From NCBI RefSeq assembly GCF_014648915.1, contig NZ_BMSA01000006.1, positions 186,001 through 250,000 of the forward strand: a stretch of DNA of 64,000 nucleotides, written 5' to 3'. Source of the DNA: Streptomyces phaeofaciens (lineage in GTDB: Bacteria; Actinomycetota; Actinomycetes; Streptomycetales; Streptomycetaceae). Below are positions 55,249 to 63,268 of this stretch, in pieces. The notes under the pieces were generated by a model that was not told the origin of the DNA, did not search any database, and saw only the letters and a list, made by a program, of their open reading frames with translations. How positions within the stretch are numbered: position 1 is the first letter of the stretch; each line of letters starts with the position of its first letter. The position numbers and the translations under genes are program-made.

Positions 55249-56817
55249 ATGCCACGTGGACGTCACCGTCATTCCCCGCCTTTGCACAGGCTGCTGCCTC
55301 CGTCGGCTATCGCAGGTGTCTCGGTCGTCTGCGCCCTCGGCCCCTGGCTTTTCACGGAACCCATGGCTCTCCGAGGCCTCGCCGCGGCCGCCGCGGCGAC
55401 GGCGCTCGTCGGCGCGTTCGTCATGCGGCGCTGGGACATGCAGGCCGGCCGTCATGTCGCCGACCTCACGCGCGCGCGGGCGAGCGACGAGTGGCGCTTC
55501 GAGGAACGGGTCGCCGAACTGGAGACCGACCTCGACGAATCGCGTGAACTGCGCGTCAAGCTGGAACAGCGACTGCGGGCGAAGCGGACCGAGCTGGCCG
55601 GCCTGCGCAACGAGCACGCCGCCCTGCTGCGCCGCTACGCCACCGCGGAGACCGAGCGGGCGACCGCCCTGGAGGGCCGCCGCCTGCTCGAGATAGAGAC
55701 CACGACGGCGCCGCCCGCCCTGCCTCCCGCGCGCTCCGCGCAGGAGCAGGAGCAGGAGACGGACGACTTCGCGACGGTCGAGGCCGGGACGGACGACGAC
55801 GCGCTCGACGAGACGGCCGCCGACGAAGCGGTTGACGACGAAGCGGCTGACGACGAGGCCGCCGGCGACGAGTCGCTCGACGAATCTGCTGTCGACGAGG
55901 ACGCGGCCGAGGACGCTGACGAGGACGAGGAAGACGCCGCGGGGACGCTGGCCGAGGACGAGCCCGAGGCTCCCGCGGTCTTCTCCCCGCAGGGGTCCAA
56001 GCTGTTCCTGCGGGCCCAGGCGGCGCTGGTCAAGTTCGACCCGGACGCCGCCAAGGGTGCCGCCCCGGCCGAGGAGGAGCCTGTGAAGGCGACTTCCGCC
56101 GAGAGCGCGATCGGCTCGACCGGCTCGACGGGCATCTCCGGCGGCGACACGGAGGCCGCAGGGGAGGACGAGGCGGAGGGGAAGTCCGAGGCGGCCGACG
56201 AGCACGCGCGCGCGGCCGCCCCCCACACGGACTCCGAGCGGCACGACAGCCCCACGGAGACGGCCGCTCCGGATGCTTCGGACGCTTCGGACGCTTCGGA
56301 CGAGACCCCTTCGAACGAGACCGCTCCGGAGGAGCCGGAAACCGCTCCGGACGAGGTCGAGGCTGCCCGGGAATCCTCGGTTCCGGAGATTTCGGTTCCG
56401 GAGGCCTCGGTTTCGGAGGCCCCGACCCCGGTCCCGGCCCCGGAGCCCTCCGGTTCGGCCGCGCTGGTCCCGCGTCCCGCCGGGCCCGTGGTGCGGCCCT
56501 CCGGGCACTTCACCGTGCCGACCGCCGTCGCCGTCGTACCGGCCGCGGCGCCGGTGCGCCGACCCACGGCCGAGGGCGGGTTCGACTTCTTCGGCACGAA
56601 GAACGCCGACCCGTCGGACGCCCTGGCGGACGTGCAGAACGAGGATCTCGCCGACGTCGTAGGGCAGGAGGCCCTCGCGCTGCACAAGGCCGAGGCCGAG
56701 GCGGAGTTCAAGCCCGCGAGCGCGGAAGCGCGCGGTGTGGGCCAGGTGATCGACCTGACCGCGCACGACGAGACCGAGCACATCAACCTTCGGGGACTGC
56801 GCAGCGCCGTCTCCTGA
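55249..56817 (+). CDS. Acidic coiled-coil membrane protein of unknown function
   Basis: This is a 522-aa protein. Two hydrophobic segments (about 20-38 and 42-58) precede a basic/acidic coiled coil (about 70-140, RFEERVAELETDLDESRELRVKLEQRLRAKRTELAGLRNEHAALLRRY). The middle (about 160-420) is extremely acidic and low in complexity (DDEAADDEAAGDE, DASDASDASDE). A short, more ordered C-terminus (GGFDFFGTKN, then DLADVVGQEALALHKAEAEAEFKPASAEARGVGQVIDLTAHDETEHINLRGLRSA) closes it. No family is recognised. The build suggests a scaffold that faces the cytoplasm. No ribosome-binding site is clear at ATG 55249. Confidence 0.85.
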   Translation: MPRGRHRHSPPLHRLLPPSAIAGVSVVCALGPWLFTEPMALRGLAAAAAATALVGAFVMRRWDMQAGRHVADLTRARASDEWRFEERVAELETDLDESRELRVKLEQRLRAKRTELAGLRNEHAALLRRYATAETERATALEGRRLLEIETTTAPPALPPARSAQEQEQETDDFATVEAGTDDDALDETAADEAVDDEAADDEAAGDESLDESAVDEDAAEDADEDEEDAAGTLAEDEPEAPAVFSPQGSKLFLRAQAALVKFDPDAAKGAAPAEEEPVKATSAESAIGSTGSTGISGGDTEAAGEDEAEGKSEAADEHARAAAPHTDSERHDSPTETAAPDASDASDASDETPSNETAPEEPETAPDEVEAARESSVPEISVPEASVSEAPTPVPAPEPSGSAALVPRPAGPVVRPSGHFTVPTAVAVVPAAAPVRRPTAEGGFDFFGTKNADPSDALADVQNEDLADVVGQEALALHKAEAEAEFKPASAEARGVGQVIDLTAHDETEHINLRGLRSAVS

Positions 56818-56862
56818 ACCGGCCCTTCGGGCCGGTCGTCCCCGGGCCCCGCGCCGCCGTCC

Positions 56863-58275
56863 TCAGGACGCCGGCCACGGGGCCCGCTTCGTCTCCTGGG
56901 CCATCCACCGGTCGGGCCGTGCGTCCCGGCGCCCGGTCCGGGACCGCTCGGCCTGGCCGTGCAGCAGCTCCACGGCCTCCTGTACGTCCCGCAGCCGGGC
57001 CGTGACGGTCTTGTCGGCCCCCGTGTCCACATGGACGTCCGCGAGGCGCCAGAGGCGCTGCCAGGGCCCCTGGGACAGCCTTACGCTCTGCACCTTCGCG
57101 TGGGGCACGAGCGACAGGCGGCGGCGCAGCAGTCCGTGCCGTGCCGCGAACACGGCGTCCGTGACGGCGATGCCGTGGCCGCGCCACCACAGCGGGAGGC
57201 ATCGCCCTGCCCGGCGCGGCGGGCGGGACAGGGCGTCGGCCGGCGGGACGGTCACACCGGGCAGCACGCGCGCGATGACGGCCTCCGCGGCCGCGCGCGG
57301 GGCGACCGGCAGGAGCACGGAGTTGGACGATCCGGCCACGTCCAGCTCGACGCGCACCCAGCGGCGCCGCCGCCACAGCAGGGGCTGGACGATCCGCACG
57401 GTCTGCACGCGGCCCGGCGGGACCGTCTCGTGGGCGCGGTCCAGGAGCCCGTGGTCGATGCGCAGCCCGTCCGGGGACTCGCCGACCCGCCAGTCGTACT
57501 CGCGGACGAACCGTCCCACACTGCTCGCGCCCGCCGCGCCGAGCAGCGGCAGCCCGGTCGCCAGGACCGTGACGACGCTGTGCGTGGCCAGCCACAGCAC
57601 CGGCGGCACCACGAGCGCGGCGGCCAGCGCGCCCCAGGTGGCGCCGGTCAGCGCCAGCGAGATCGCCAGCTCGCGCGCCGGTACGCGCACCAGCTCGCGC
57701 GCCGGCGCCTCACCCACCTCGTGCGCCGTCTCGGGCGCGAAACCCGCCGCCCGCGCGAGCAGCTCGGCACGCAGGGCACGGGCCTCCTCCTCGCCGAGGA
57801 AGGCCAGCTCGTCCTTCTTCTCCACCCCGACGACGTCGAGCCGCAGCTTCGCCACCCCCGCGACCCGCGCGAGCAGGGGCTGGGTGATGTCGATCGCCTG
57901 GATGCGCTCCAGCCGGATGTGCGCGGTGCGCCGGAACAGCAGACCGGTACGGATCCTCAGTTCGCCGTCCGTCACCGCGAAGTGGGTGAACCACCAGGTC
58001 AGAAAGCCGTACGCGGCGGCCGCGGGAAGCAGTACGGCGAGCGCGACGAGCAGCATCGTGGTGGTCAGCCGGGTCAGCTGCTGCTGCGCCTGGTTCGGGT
58101 CGTGCGCCGCCCAGCCGACCAGCACCGCGACGGGCGCCCACGCCCGCCGGAACGGCGTGACGGGATGCAGCCGACGCTCGGTGACGGGCCGCGCGGGGCG
58201 CTCCCCGGGCGTACCGGACGCGTCGTCGGTCCCGGACCCGTCGGGTACGCCGTCGTCGGCGCCCGGCGTGGTCAC
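56863..58275 (-). CDS. PH domain (bPH2/YdbT-like) membrane protein, large partner
   Basis: This 470-aa protein has two sets of hydrophobic helices and three bacterial PH-like modules. The modules are marked by HFAVTDGELRIRTGLLFRRTAHIRLERIQAIDITQPLLARVAGVAKLRLDVVG, by SPDGLRIDHGLLDRAHETVPPGRVQTVRIVQPLLWRRRRWVRVELDVAG, and by ARHGLLRRRLSLVPHAKVQSVRLSQGPWQRLWRLADVHVDTG. The build matches the YdbT family of B. subtilis, which works with YdbS and has a role in resistance to some bacteriocins. GTG 58275 overlaps the stop of the small PH gene (GTGA), so they are made together. Confidence 0.92.
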   Translation of the reverse strand: MTTPGADDGVPDGSGTDDASGTPGERPARPVTERRLHPVTPFRRAWAPVAVLVGWAAHDPNQAQQQLTRLTTTMLLVALAVLLPAAAAYGFLTWWFTHFAVTDGELRIRTGLLFRRTAHIRLERIQAIDITQPLLARVAGVAKLRLDVVGVEKKDELAFLGEEEARALRAELLARAAGFAPETAHEVGEAPARELVRVPARELAISLALTGATWGALAAALVVPPVLWLATHSVVTVLATGLPLLGAAGASSVGRFVREYDWRVGESPDGLRIDHGLLDRAHETVPPGRVQTVRIVQPLLWRRRRWVRVELDVAGSSNSVLLPVAPRAAAEAVIARVLPGVTVPPADALSRPPRRAGRCLPLWWRGHGIAVTDAVFAARHGLLRRRLSLVPHAKVQSVRLSQGPWQRLWRLADVHVDTGADKTVTARLRDVQEAVELLHGQAERSRTGRRDARPDRWMAQETKRAPWPAS

Positions 58276-58775
58276 AGTCCCGCCGATCGGGCCTCGCCGA
58301 GTGCGGTGAGCCGGTCGCGCAGCCGCTCGGCCTCGGCCGGGGCCAGGCCCGGGACGGTCGCGTCGGTCGCGGCGGCCGCCGTGTGCAGCTGGACGCTCGC
58401 CAGCCCGAAGTGCCGCTCGACCGGCCCGGAGGTGACCTCGACCAACTGCATCCGCCCGTACGGCACCACGGTCTCCTCCCGCCACAGCACACCCCGGCTG
58501 ATCAGCAGGTCGTCGGCGCGCTCGGCGTAGCGCCAGGAGCGCCAGTTGCGGCCGAGCAGCACCCAGCCCCAGCCGATCCCGGCGAGCGGCAGCAGCGCGA
58601 ACGCCGCCCACGCGGGGCCGACGAGCAGCCCGAGCAGCAGCCCGACACCCACGGCCGCCAGACCCAGCCACACCACCAGCAGCAGCCGCCGCATCCGCAG
58701 CAGCCCCGGCGGCAGCCCGGTCCACACCGGCTCGTCCGCCGCCGTCTCCACGCCCCCGGCGCTCCCCGTCTCCAT
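58272..58775 (-). CDS. PH domain (YdbS-like) membrane protein, small partner
   Basis: This 167-aa protein has two N-terminal TM helices (about 33-72) and a single PH-like domain (ADDLLISRGVLWREETVVPYGRMQLVEVTSGPVERHFGLASVQLHTA). It is coupled to the larger PH protein gene by a 4-bp overlap. The ATG is 6 nt after a TACGCT element on the coding strand and lacks a ribosome-binding site, which suits a leaderless mRNA. The gene is divergent from nuoD with only 31 bp between start codons. Confidence 0.9.
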   Translation of the reverse strand: METGSAGGVETAADEPVWTGLPPGLLRMRRLLLVVWLGLAAVGVGLLLGLLVGPAWAAFALLPLAGIGWGWVLLGRNWRSWRYAERADDLLISRGVLWREETVVPYGRMQLVEVTSGPVERHFGLASVQLHTAAAATDATVPGLAPAEAERLRDRLTALGEARSAGL

Positions 58776-58806
58776 ACGGCCAGCGTACGTAGGGGAGACT
58801 GTGTCC

Positions 58807-59958
58807 ATGACTCCTACGACGGAGACCACGGTCGGGATCGGCGGTGCCGCGGAGAGCACCGACATGGTGCTGAACATCGGCCCCCAGCATCCGTCCACGC
58901 ACGGCGTGCTGCGGCTGCGGCTCGTGCTGGACGGCGAGCGCATCCAGCACGCGGAGCCGGTGATCGGCTATATGCACCGGGGCGCGGAGAAGCTGTTCGA
59001 GGCGCGTGACTACCGCCAGATCGTCATGCTGGCCAACCGCCACGACTGGCTGTCCGCCTTCTCGAACGAGCTGGGCGTGGTCCTCGCCGTGGAGCGGATG
59101 CTCGGCATGGAGGTCCCCCCGCGCGCGGTGTGGACTCGCACGCTGCTCGCGGAGCTGAACCGGGTCCTCAACCACCTGATGTTCCTGGGCTCCTATCCGC
59201 TGGAACTCGGCGGCATCACCCCGGTCTTCTACGCGTTCCGTGAGCGCGAGGTGCTCCAGAACGTCATGGAGGAGGTCTCCGGCGGCCGCATGCACTACAT
59301 GTTCAACCGCGTCGGCGGCCTCAAGGAGGACCTGCCGGCCGGCTGGGCCGCACGCGCGCGTGGCGCCGTCGCCGCGGTGCGCTCGCGCATGGACGTCTTC
59401 GACGACCTCGTCCTCGGCAACGAGATCTTCCGGGGCCGCACGCGCGACGTGGGCACCCTCACGCCCTCGGCCGTGCACGCGTACGGCGTGAGCGGGCCGA
59501 TCGCGCGCGCCGCGGGCGTCGACTTCGACCTGCGCCGCGACGAGCCCTACCTGGCCTACGGGGAACTGGCGGACACCCTGAAGGTGGTCACCCGGAGCGA
59601 GGGCGACTGTCTCGCCCGCTTCGAGTGCCTGCTCGACCAGACCCACAACGCGCTCGACCTCGCGGACGCCTGCCTGGACCGCCTCGCCGAGCTGCCGCCC
59701 GGTCCGATCAACCAGCGGCTCCCCAAGGTCCTCAAGGCACCCGAGGGGCACACGTACGCGTGGACCGAGAACCCGCTCGGCATCAACGGCTACTACCTCG
59801 TCAGCAAGGGCGAGAAGACGCCGTACCGGCTGAAGCTGCGGTCCGCCTCCTACAACAACATCCAGGTGCTCACCGAACTGCTGCCGGGCACGCTGGTCGC
59901 GGACATGGTGGCGATCCTGGGATCGATGTTCTTCGTGGTCGGGGACATCGACAAGTAG
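58807..59958 (+). CDS. nuoD2: NADH-quinone oxidoreductase subunit D homologue (orphan)
   Basis: This 383-aa protein is a NuoD/49-kDa subunit homologue: LNIGPQHPSTHGVLRLRL, EPVIGYMHRGAEKLFEARDYRQ, NHLMFLGSYPLELGGITPVFYAFREREV and the C-terminal DMVAILGSMFFVVGDIDK (the DxxxxxGSxDxxxGexDR-like end). In NuoD it forms, with NuoB, the quinone pocket. No other nuo gene is in the window, so it is an orphan paralogue, as Streptomyces genomes are known to have. ATG 58807 lies 9 nt after GGGGAG; GTG 58801 is possible. It converges on the methyltransferase gene, their stop codons being almost adjacent. Confidence 0.93.
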   Translation: MTPTTETTVGIGGAAESTDMVLNIGPQHPSTHGVLRLRLVLDGERIQHAEPVIGYMHRGAEKLFEARDYRQIVMLANRHDWLSAFSNELGVVLAVERMLGMEVPPRAVWTRTLLAELNRVLNHLMFLGSYPLELGGITPVFYAFREREVLQNVMEEVSGGRMHYMFNRVGGLKEDLPAGWAARARGAVAAVRSRMDVFDDLVLGNEIFRGRTRDVGTLTPSAVHAYGVSGPIARAAGVDFDLRRDEPYLAYGELADTLKVVTRSEGDCLARFECLLDQTHNALDLADACLDRLAELPPGPINQRLPKVLKAPEGHTYAWTENPLGINGYYLVSKGEKTPYRLKLRSASYNNIQVLTELLPGTLVADMVAILGSMFFVVGDIDK

Positions 59959-59959
59959 C

Positions 59960-61084
59960 TCAGGCGGGCTCCTCCGCCAGTGGGTCCGGAATGCCGACGG
60001 GCTGGAGCAGCCATCCGAAGTCCCCCAGGCCGCCCGGCGCGGTGAGTTCGGCGGCCTCCCCGGCGCCCGCGAGGGCGCGGACGTAGGCCGAGGGGTCGGT
60101 GGAGGCGAGCGCGAGCGGGGGGCGCGCGCCGGTGATGCCCAGGGCGCGCAGGGCCGCGCGCTGGAGAAGCAGCGAGGCGCGCTCCGGCGCATCCGCTTCC
60201 CTGCGAGCCTCCCCGTCCACCGTTGCATCCGCTTCCCCGCGAGCCTCCCCGTCCACCGTTGCATCCGCCTCCGCGCAGGCCTTCGCACCCGCCTCCGCGC
60301 ACGAGTCCAGCGCCACATGCGCCGTGATGTCGCACGACCCGTCCGGTACGGGTGCCGTCTCGCGCCCCTCCCGGAAACCGGTGAGTGTCCCGAACGGGGG
60401 ACGGGAGCCGGACGTGTGGGCGTAGTCCACCGCCACCGCCAGCCCGCGCGAGACGCGGGAGACGGCGGACGCCCAGGCCGTGTCCCGGGGCAGGCCGATC
60501 TCCGCGCGGAGCCCCTCCTCCGCCGGCAGCGGCCACCACCGCGCGAGCCAGCGCGCCTCCGCCCCGGTGACGGGATCCCCGAGGCGCTCGGTGCCGTCGT
60601 CCCGGACGAGCACCAGCCGCGCCACGCCCGCGTCGTCGACCTCGGCGACCTCCACGGGCACGTTGTCGAGCCACTCGTTGGCGAAGAACAGCCCGGTGAC
60701 CTGCGGCGGGGGCTCCGGCAGCCAGGTGATCCGGGGAGCGAGCCCCTCGGGACGGCCGGCGATCTCGACGGCGTACGCGCGCGTGCGGGCCGCCACGTCG
60801 GCGGGCAGCGCGGCCAGCACCCCGGTGACCAGTTCGCCCCGCCCGGCGGCCATGTCGACGAAGTCGAGCGAGGCGGGCCGGCCCAGTTCCTCGTCGACCC
60901 GGCACAGCAGCCGGGCCACGGCCGCGGCGAAGAGGGGCGAGGCGTGCACGGACGTACGGAAGTGCCCGGCCGGGCCTTCCGGCCGCCGGTAGAAGCCGCC
61001 GTCGCCTTCCGTCCCGTACAGGGCGGCCCGGGTCGCCCCGCGCCACCCGCGCCACTCACCGGAACCGGTCACCTCTCGCACCAC
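59960..61084 (-). CDS. SAM-dependent methyltransferase of the DUF185/MidA (NDUFAF7) family
   Basis: This 374-aa protein has the SAM-binding strand-loop FVDMAAGRGELVTGVL (about residues 74-89), and AYAVEIAG, FFANEWLDNVPVEV and the AVAVDYAHT segment that are typical of MidA/NDUFAF7 arginine methyltransferases. Residues about 270-305 contain an in-frame 12-residue tandem duplication. The mitochondrial relative methylates an Arg in NDUFS2, the NuoD homologue; here the gene lies next to nuoD2. The GTG start lacks a ribosome-binding site; GTG 61069 is another option. It diverges from the histidine-kinase gene. Confidence 0.88.
   Translation of the reverse strand: MVREVTGSGEWRGWRGATRAALYGTEGDGGFYRRPEGPAGHFRTSVHASPLFAAAVARLLCRVDEELGRPASLDFVDMAAGRGELVTGVLAALPADVAARTRAYAVEIAGRPEGLAPRITWLPEPPPQVTGLFFANEWLDNVPVEVAEVDDAGVARLVLVRDDGTERLGDPVTGAEARWLARWWPLPAEEGLRAEIGLPRDTAWASAVSRVSRGLAVAVDYAHTSGSRPPFGTLTGFREGRETAPVPDGSCDITAHVALDSCAEAGAKACAEADATVDGEARGEADATVDGEARREADAPERASLLLQRAALRALGITGARPPLALASTDPSAYVRALAGAGEAAELTAPGGLGDFGWLLQPVGIPDPLAEEPA
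60189..60281 (-). repeat. 36-bp in-frame tandem duplication in the methyltransferase gene
   Basis: Units 60189-60224 and 60225-60260 differ by one base and are followed by a degenerate partial copy. Each encodes the 12 residues of EADATVDGEARx. It lies in a loop region, so the fold should survive. Confidence 0.85.
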
Positions 61085-61202
61085 CCGGACAGACTAGGCG
61101 CACAGGTGATCACGGCCTCCACCTTGCGGAGTACGCGCGTCGGGAACGGATCGGCCCTCCGGTTGACCCCCGCACACATCCCGCTTCCCTACGCTGGGTC
61201 AC

Positions 61203-62405
61203 GTGCAGCGCCTCTATGACTTTCTCCGCAGACACCCGACCGGGGTCGACGGCTTCTGGGCCATCATCCTCTTCGGGATCTCCGCGGCCGCAGGAACCGC
61301 CGGCCAGGAGCGGGGCGGCACCGATTCGATGGCGCGCCTCGTGCCCGTCGCCCTGTTGCTGTGCCTGGTCATCGCGCTGCGCCGACGCATGCCCGAGAAG
61401 ATGCTGCTGCTGGCCGCCGGGCTCGGCGTCGCGCAGCTCGTGCTGAACGTCGGGGCCACGGCGGCCGACTTCGCCCTGTTGGTGATCGTCTACACGGTCG
61501 CCGCGACCGGCGCCCGCTGGGCCTCCCGGCTCGCGCTGGTCATGGGGCTCAGCGCGGCGACCGTGGCCGCGGTGCGCTGGCCGCACGACGACACCAGCGT
61601 GCCGGGCCAGGTCGCGATCATCGTCTTCCAGACGGTGCCGTTCGCGCTCGCCTGGGTGCTGGGCGACTCGATACGCACCCGGCGCGCCTACTTCGCGCAA
61701 CTGGAGGAGCGCGCGGCACGACTGGAGAAGGAGCGCGAGGCGCAGGCGAAGGTCGCCGTCGCCGCCGAGCGCGCCCGGATCGCACGCGAACTGCACGACG
61801 TCGTCGCGCACAACGTGTCGGTGATGGTCGTGCAGGCCGACGGCGCCGCGTACGTCCTCGACGCCGCCCCCGACCAGGCGAAGAAGGCCCTGGAGACGAT
61901 CTCCTCGACCGGCCGCCAGGCCCTCGCCGAGATGCGCCGCCTGCTGGGTGTGCTGCGCACCGGCGAGCACCAGGAGGGCGGCGAGTACGTGCCGCAGCCG
62001 GACGTCGAGCAGATCGAGGATCTCGTCCAGCAGTGCCGGGGCTCCGGGCTGCCCGTGGACTTCAAGATCGAGGGCACCCCGCGCCCGCTGCCCAGCGGCG
62101 TCGAGCTGACCGCCTACCGCATCGTGCAGGAGGCGCTGACGAACACACGCAAGCACGGTGGGCCCAACACGGGCGCCAGCGTGCGTCTCGTCTACTTCGA
62201 CGACGGCCTCGGCCTCCTCGTCGAGGACGACGGCAAGGGCGCACCGCACGAGCTGTACGAGGAGGGCGGCGTCGACGGCCAGGGCCATGGCCTGATCGGC
62301 ATGCGTGAACGGGTCGGCATGGTCGGTGGCACGCTGGACGCGGGCCCGCGTCCGGGCGGAGGATTCCGCATCAGCGCCCTGCTCCCCCTCAAACCGGCGC
62401 ATTGA
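61203..62405 (+). CDS. Sensor histidine kinase (NarL/DesK type, HisKA_3)
   Basis: This 400-aa kinase has five to six TM helices (about residues 18-165), then a coiled linker (EERAARLEKEREAQAK) and HisKA_3 with the phospho-accepting His198 in RIARELHDVVAHNVSVMVVQ. The HATPase domain has N-box RIVQEALTNTRKHGG and G boxes VEDDGKGA and GHGLIGMRERV. The GTG at 61203 is 7 nt after TACGCT and has no ribosome-binding site, so a leaderless mRNA is likely. The response regulator follows 88 bp downstream. The signal sensed is not known. Confidence 0.95.
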   Translation: MQRLYDFLRRHPTGVDGFWAIILFGISAAAGTAGQERGGTDSMARLVPVALLLCLVIALRRRMPEKMLLLAAGLGVAQLVLNVGATAADFALLVIVYTVAATGARWASRLALVMGLSAATVAAVRWPHDDTSVPGQVAIIVFQTVPFALAWVLGDSIRTRRAYFAQLEERAARLEKEREAQAKVAVAAERARIARELHDVVAHNVSVMVVQADGAAYVLDAAPDQAKKALETISSTGRQALAEMRRLLGVLRTGEHQEGGEYVPQPDVEQIEDLVQQCRGSGLPVDFKIEGTPRPLPSGVELTAYRIVQEALTNTRKHGGPNTGASVRLVYFDDGLGLLVEDDGKGAPHELYEEGGVDGQGHGLIGMRERVGMVGGTLDAGPRPGGGFRISALLPLKPAH

Positions 62406-62493
62406 CGCGAACGCACGCCGTTCGTTGACACCTGTCACGCCCCCTAGCCGTCCACTCCCGCCCCGTCCGCCCACCCCGCATGGAGAACGCCCC

Positions 62494-63180
62494 ATGGAAG
62501 ACGACCCGATGCCGATCCGCGTGATGCTCGTCGACGACCAGGTGCTGCTGCGCACCGGGTTCCGGATGGTGCTCGCCGCCCAGCCGGACATGGAGGTCGT
62601 GGCCGAGGCGGGTGACGGCGTCGAGGCCCTTCAGGTGGTCCGGTCCACGGCGGTCGACGTCGTCCTGATGGACGTGCGCATGCCGAAGCTGGACGGGGTG
62701 GAGGCGACCCGGCGGATCTGCGCCGAGCCCGAACCGCCGAAGGTGCTCATCCTGACCACCTTCGACCTCGACGAGTACGCGTTCTCCGGCCTGAAGGCGG
62801 GCGCCTCCGGGTTCATGCTCAAGGACGTGCCGCCCGGTGAGCTGCTCGCCGCGATCCGCTCCGTGCACAGCGGTGACGCCGTCGTCGCCCCCTCCACCAC
62901 CCGTCGGCTCCTCGACCGGTTCGCACCGATGCTGCCGACCACCGGCAAGGAGCCCCAGCGCAAGGAGCTGGAGCGGCTCACCGAGCGCGAGCGCGAGGTC
63001 ATGGTGCTGGTCGCGCAGGGCCTGTCCAACGGGGAGATCGCGGCCCGGCTCGTGCTGTCCGAGGCGACCGTCAAGACCCACGTGGGCCGCATCCTGACCA
63101 AGCTGGGGCTGCGCGACCGCGTGCAGGTCGTCGTCCTCGCGTACGAGACGGGGCTGGTCCGGGCGGGCGGGCTCGGCTGA
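62494..63180 (+). CDS. LuxR/NarL-family response regulator
   Basis: This 228-aa protein has a receiver domain (IRVMLVDDQVLLRTGFRMVL; phosphorylation site Asp60 in VLMDVRMPK; the Lys in GFMLKDV) and a LuxR-type helix-turn-helix (LTEREREVMVLVAQGLSNGEIAARLVLSEATVKTHVGRILTKLGLRDRVQVV). ATG 62494 has GGAG about 9 nt upstream; ATG 62509 is in frame. It is the cognate partner of the kinase just upstream. Targets unknown. Confidence 0.95.
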   Translation: MEDDPMPIRVMLVDDQVLLRTGFRMVLAAQPDMEVVAEAGDGVEALQVVRSTAVDVVLMDVRMPKLDGVEATRRICAEPEPPKVLILTTFDLDEYAFSGLKAGASGFMLKDVPPGELLAAIRSVHSGDAVVAPSTTRRLLDRFAPMLPTTGKEPQRKELERLTEREREVMVLVAQGLSNGEIAARLVLSEATVKTHVGRILTKLGLRDRVQVVVLAYETGLVRAGGLG

Positions 63181-63268
63181 CACGGGAGCTGTCCCAGGAC
63201 AGGGCCGGGTCGCCACGGCGACCCTGCTGCCCGCCGCCGGGTGCCGCCCGAGAACACCGCCGGGAGCG

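Noticed and set aside
56863..61059. One 1398-codon leftward frame linking the PH gene to the methyltransferase region
   Set aside because: Only the last 470 codons have PH-domain sequence; the rest is antisense to nuoD2 or out of frame with the methyltransferase.
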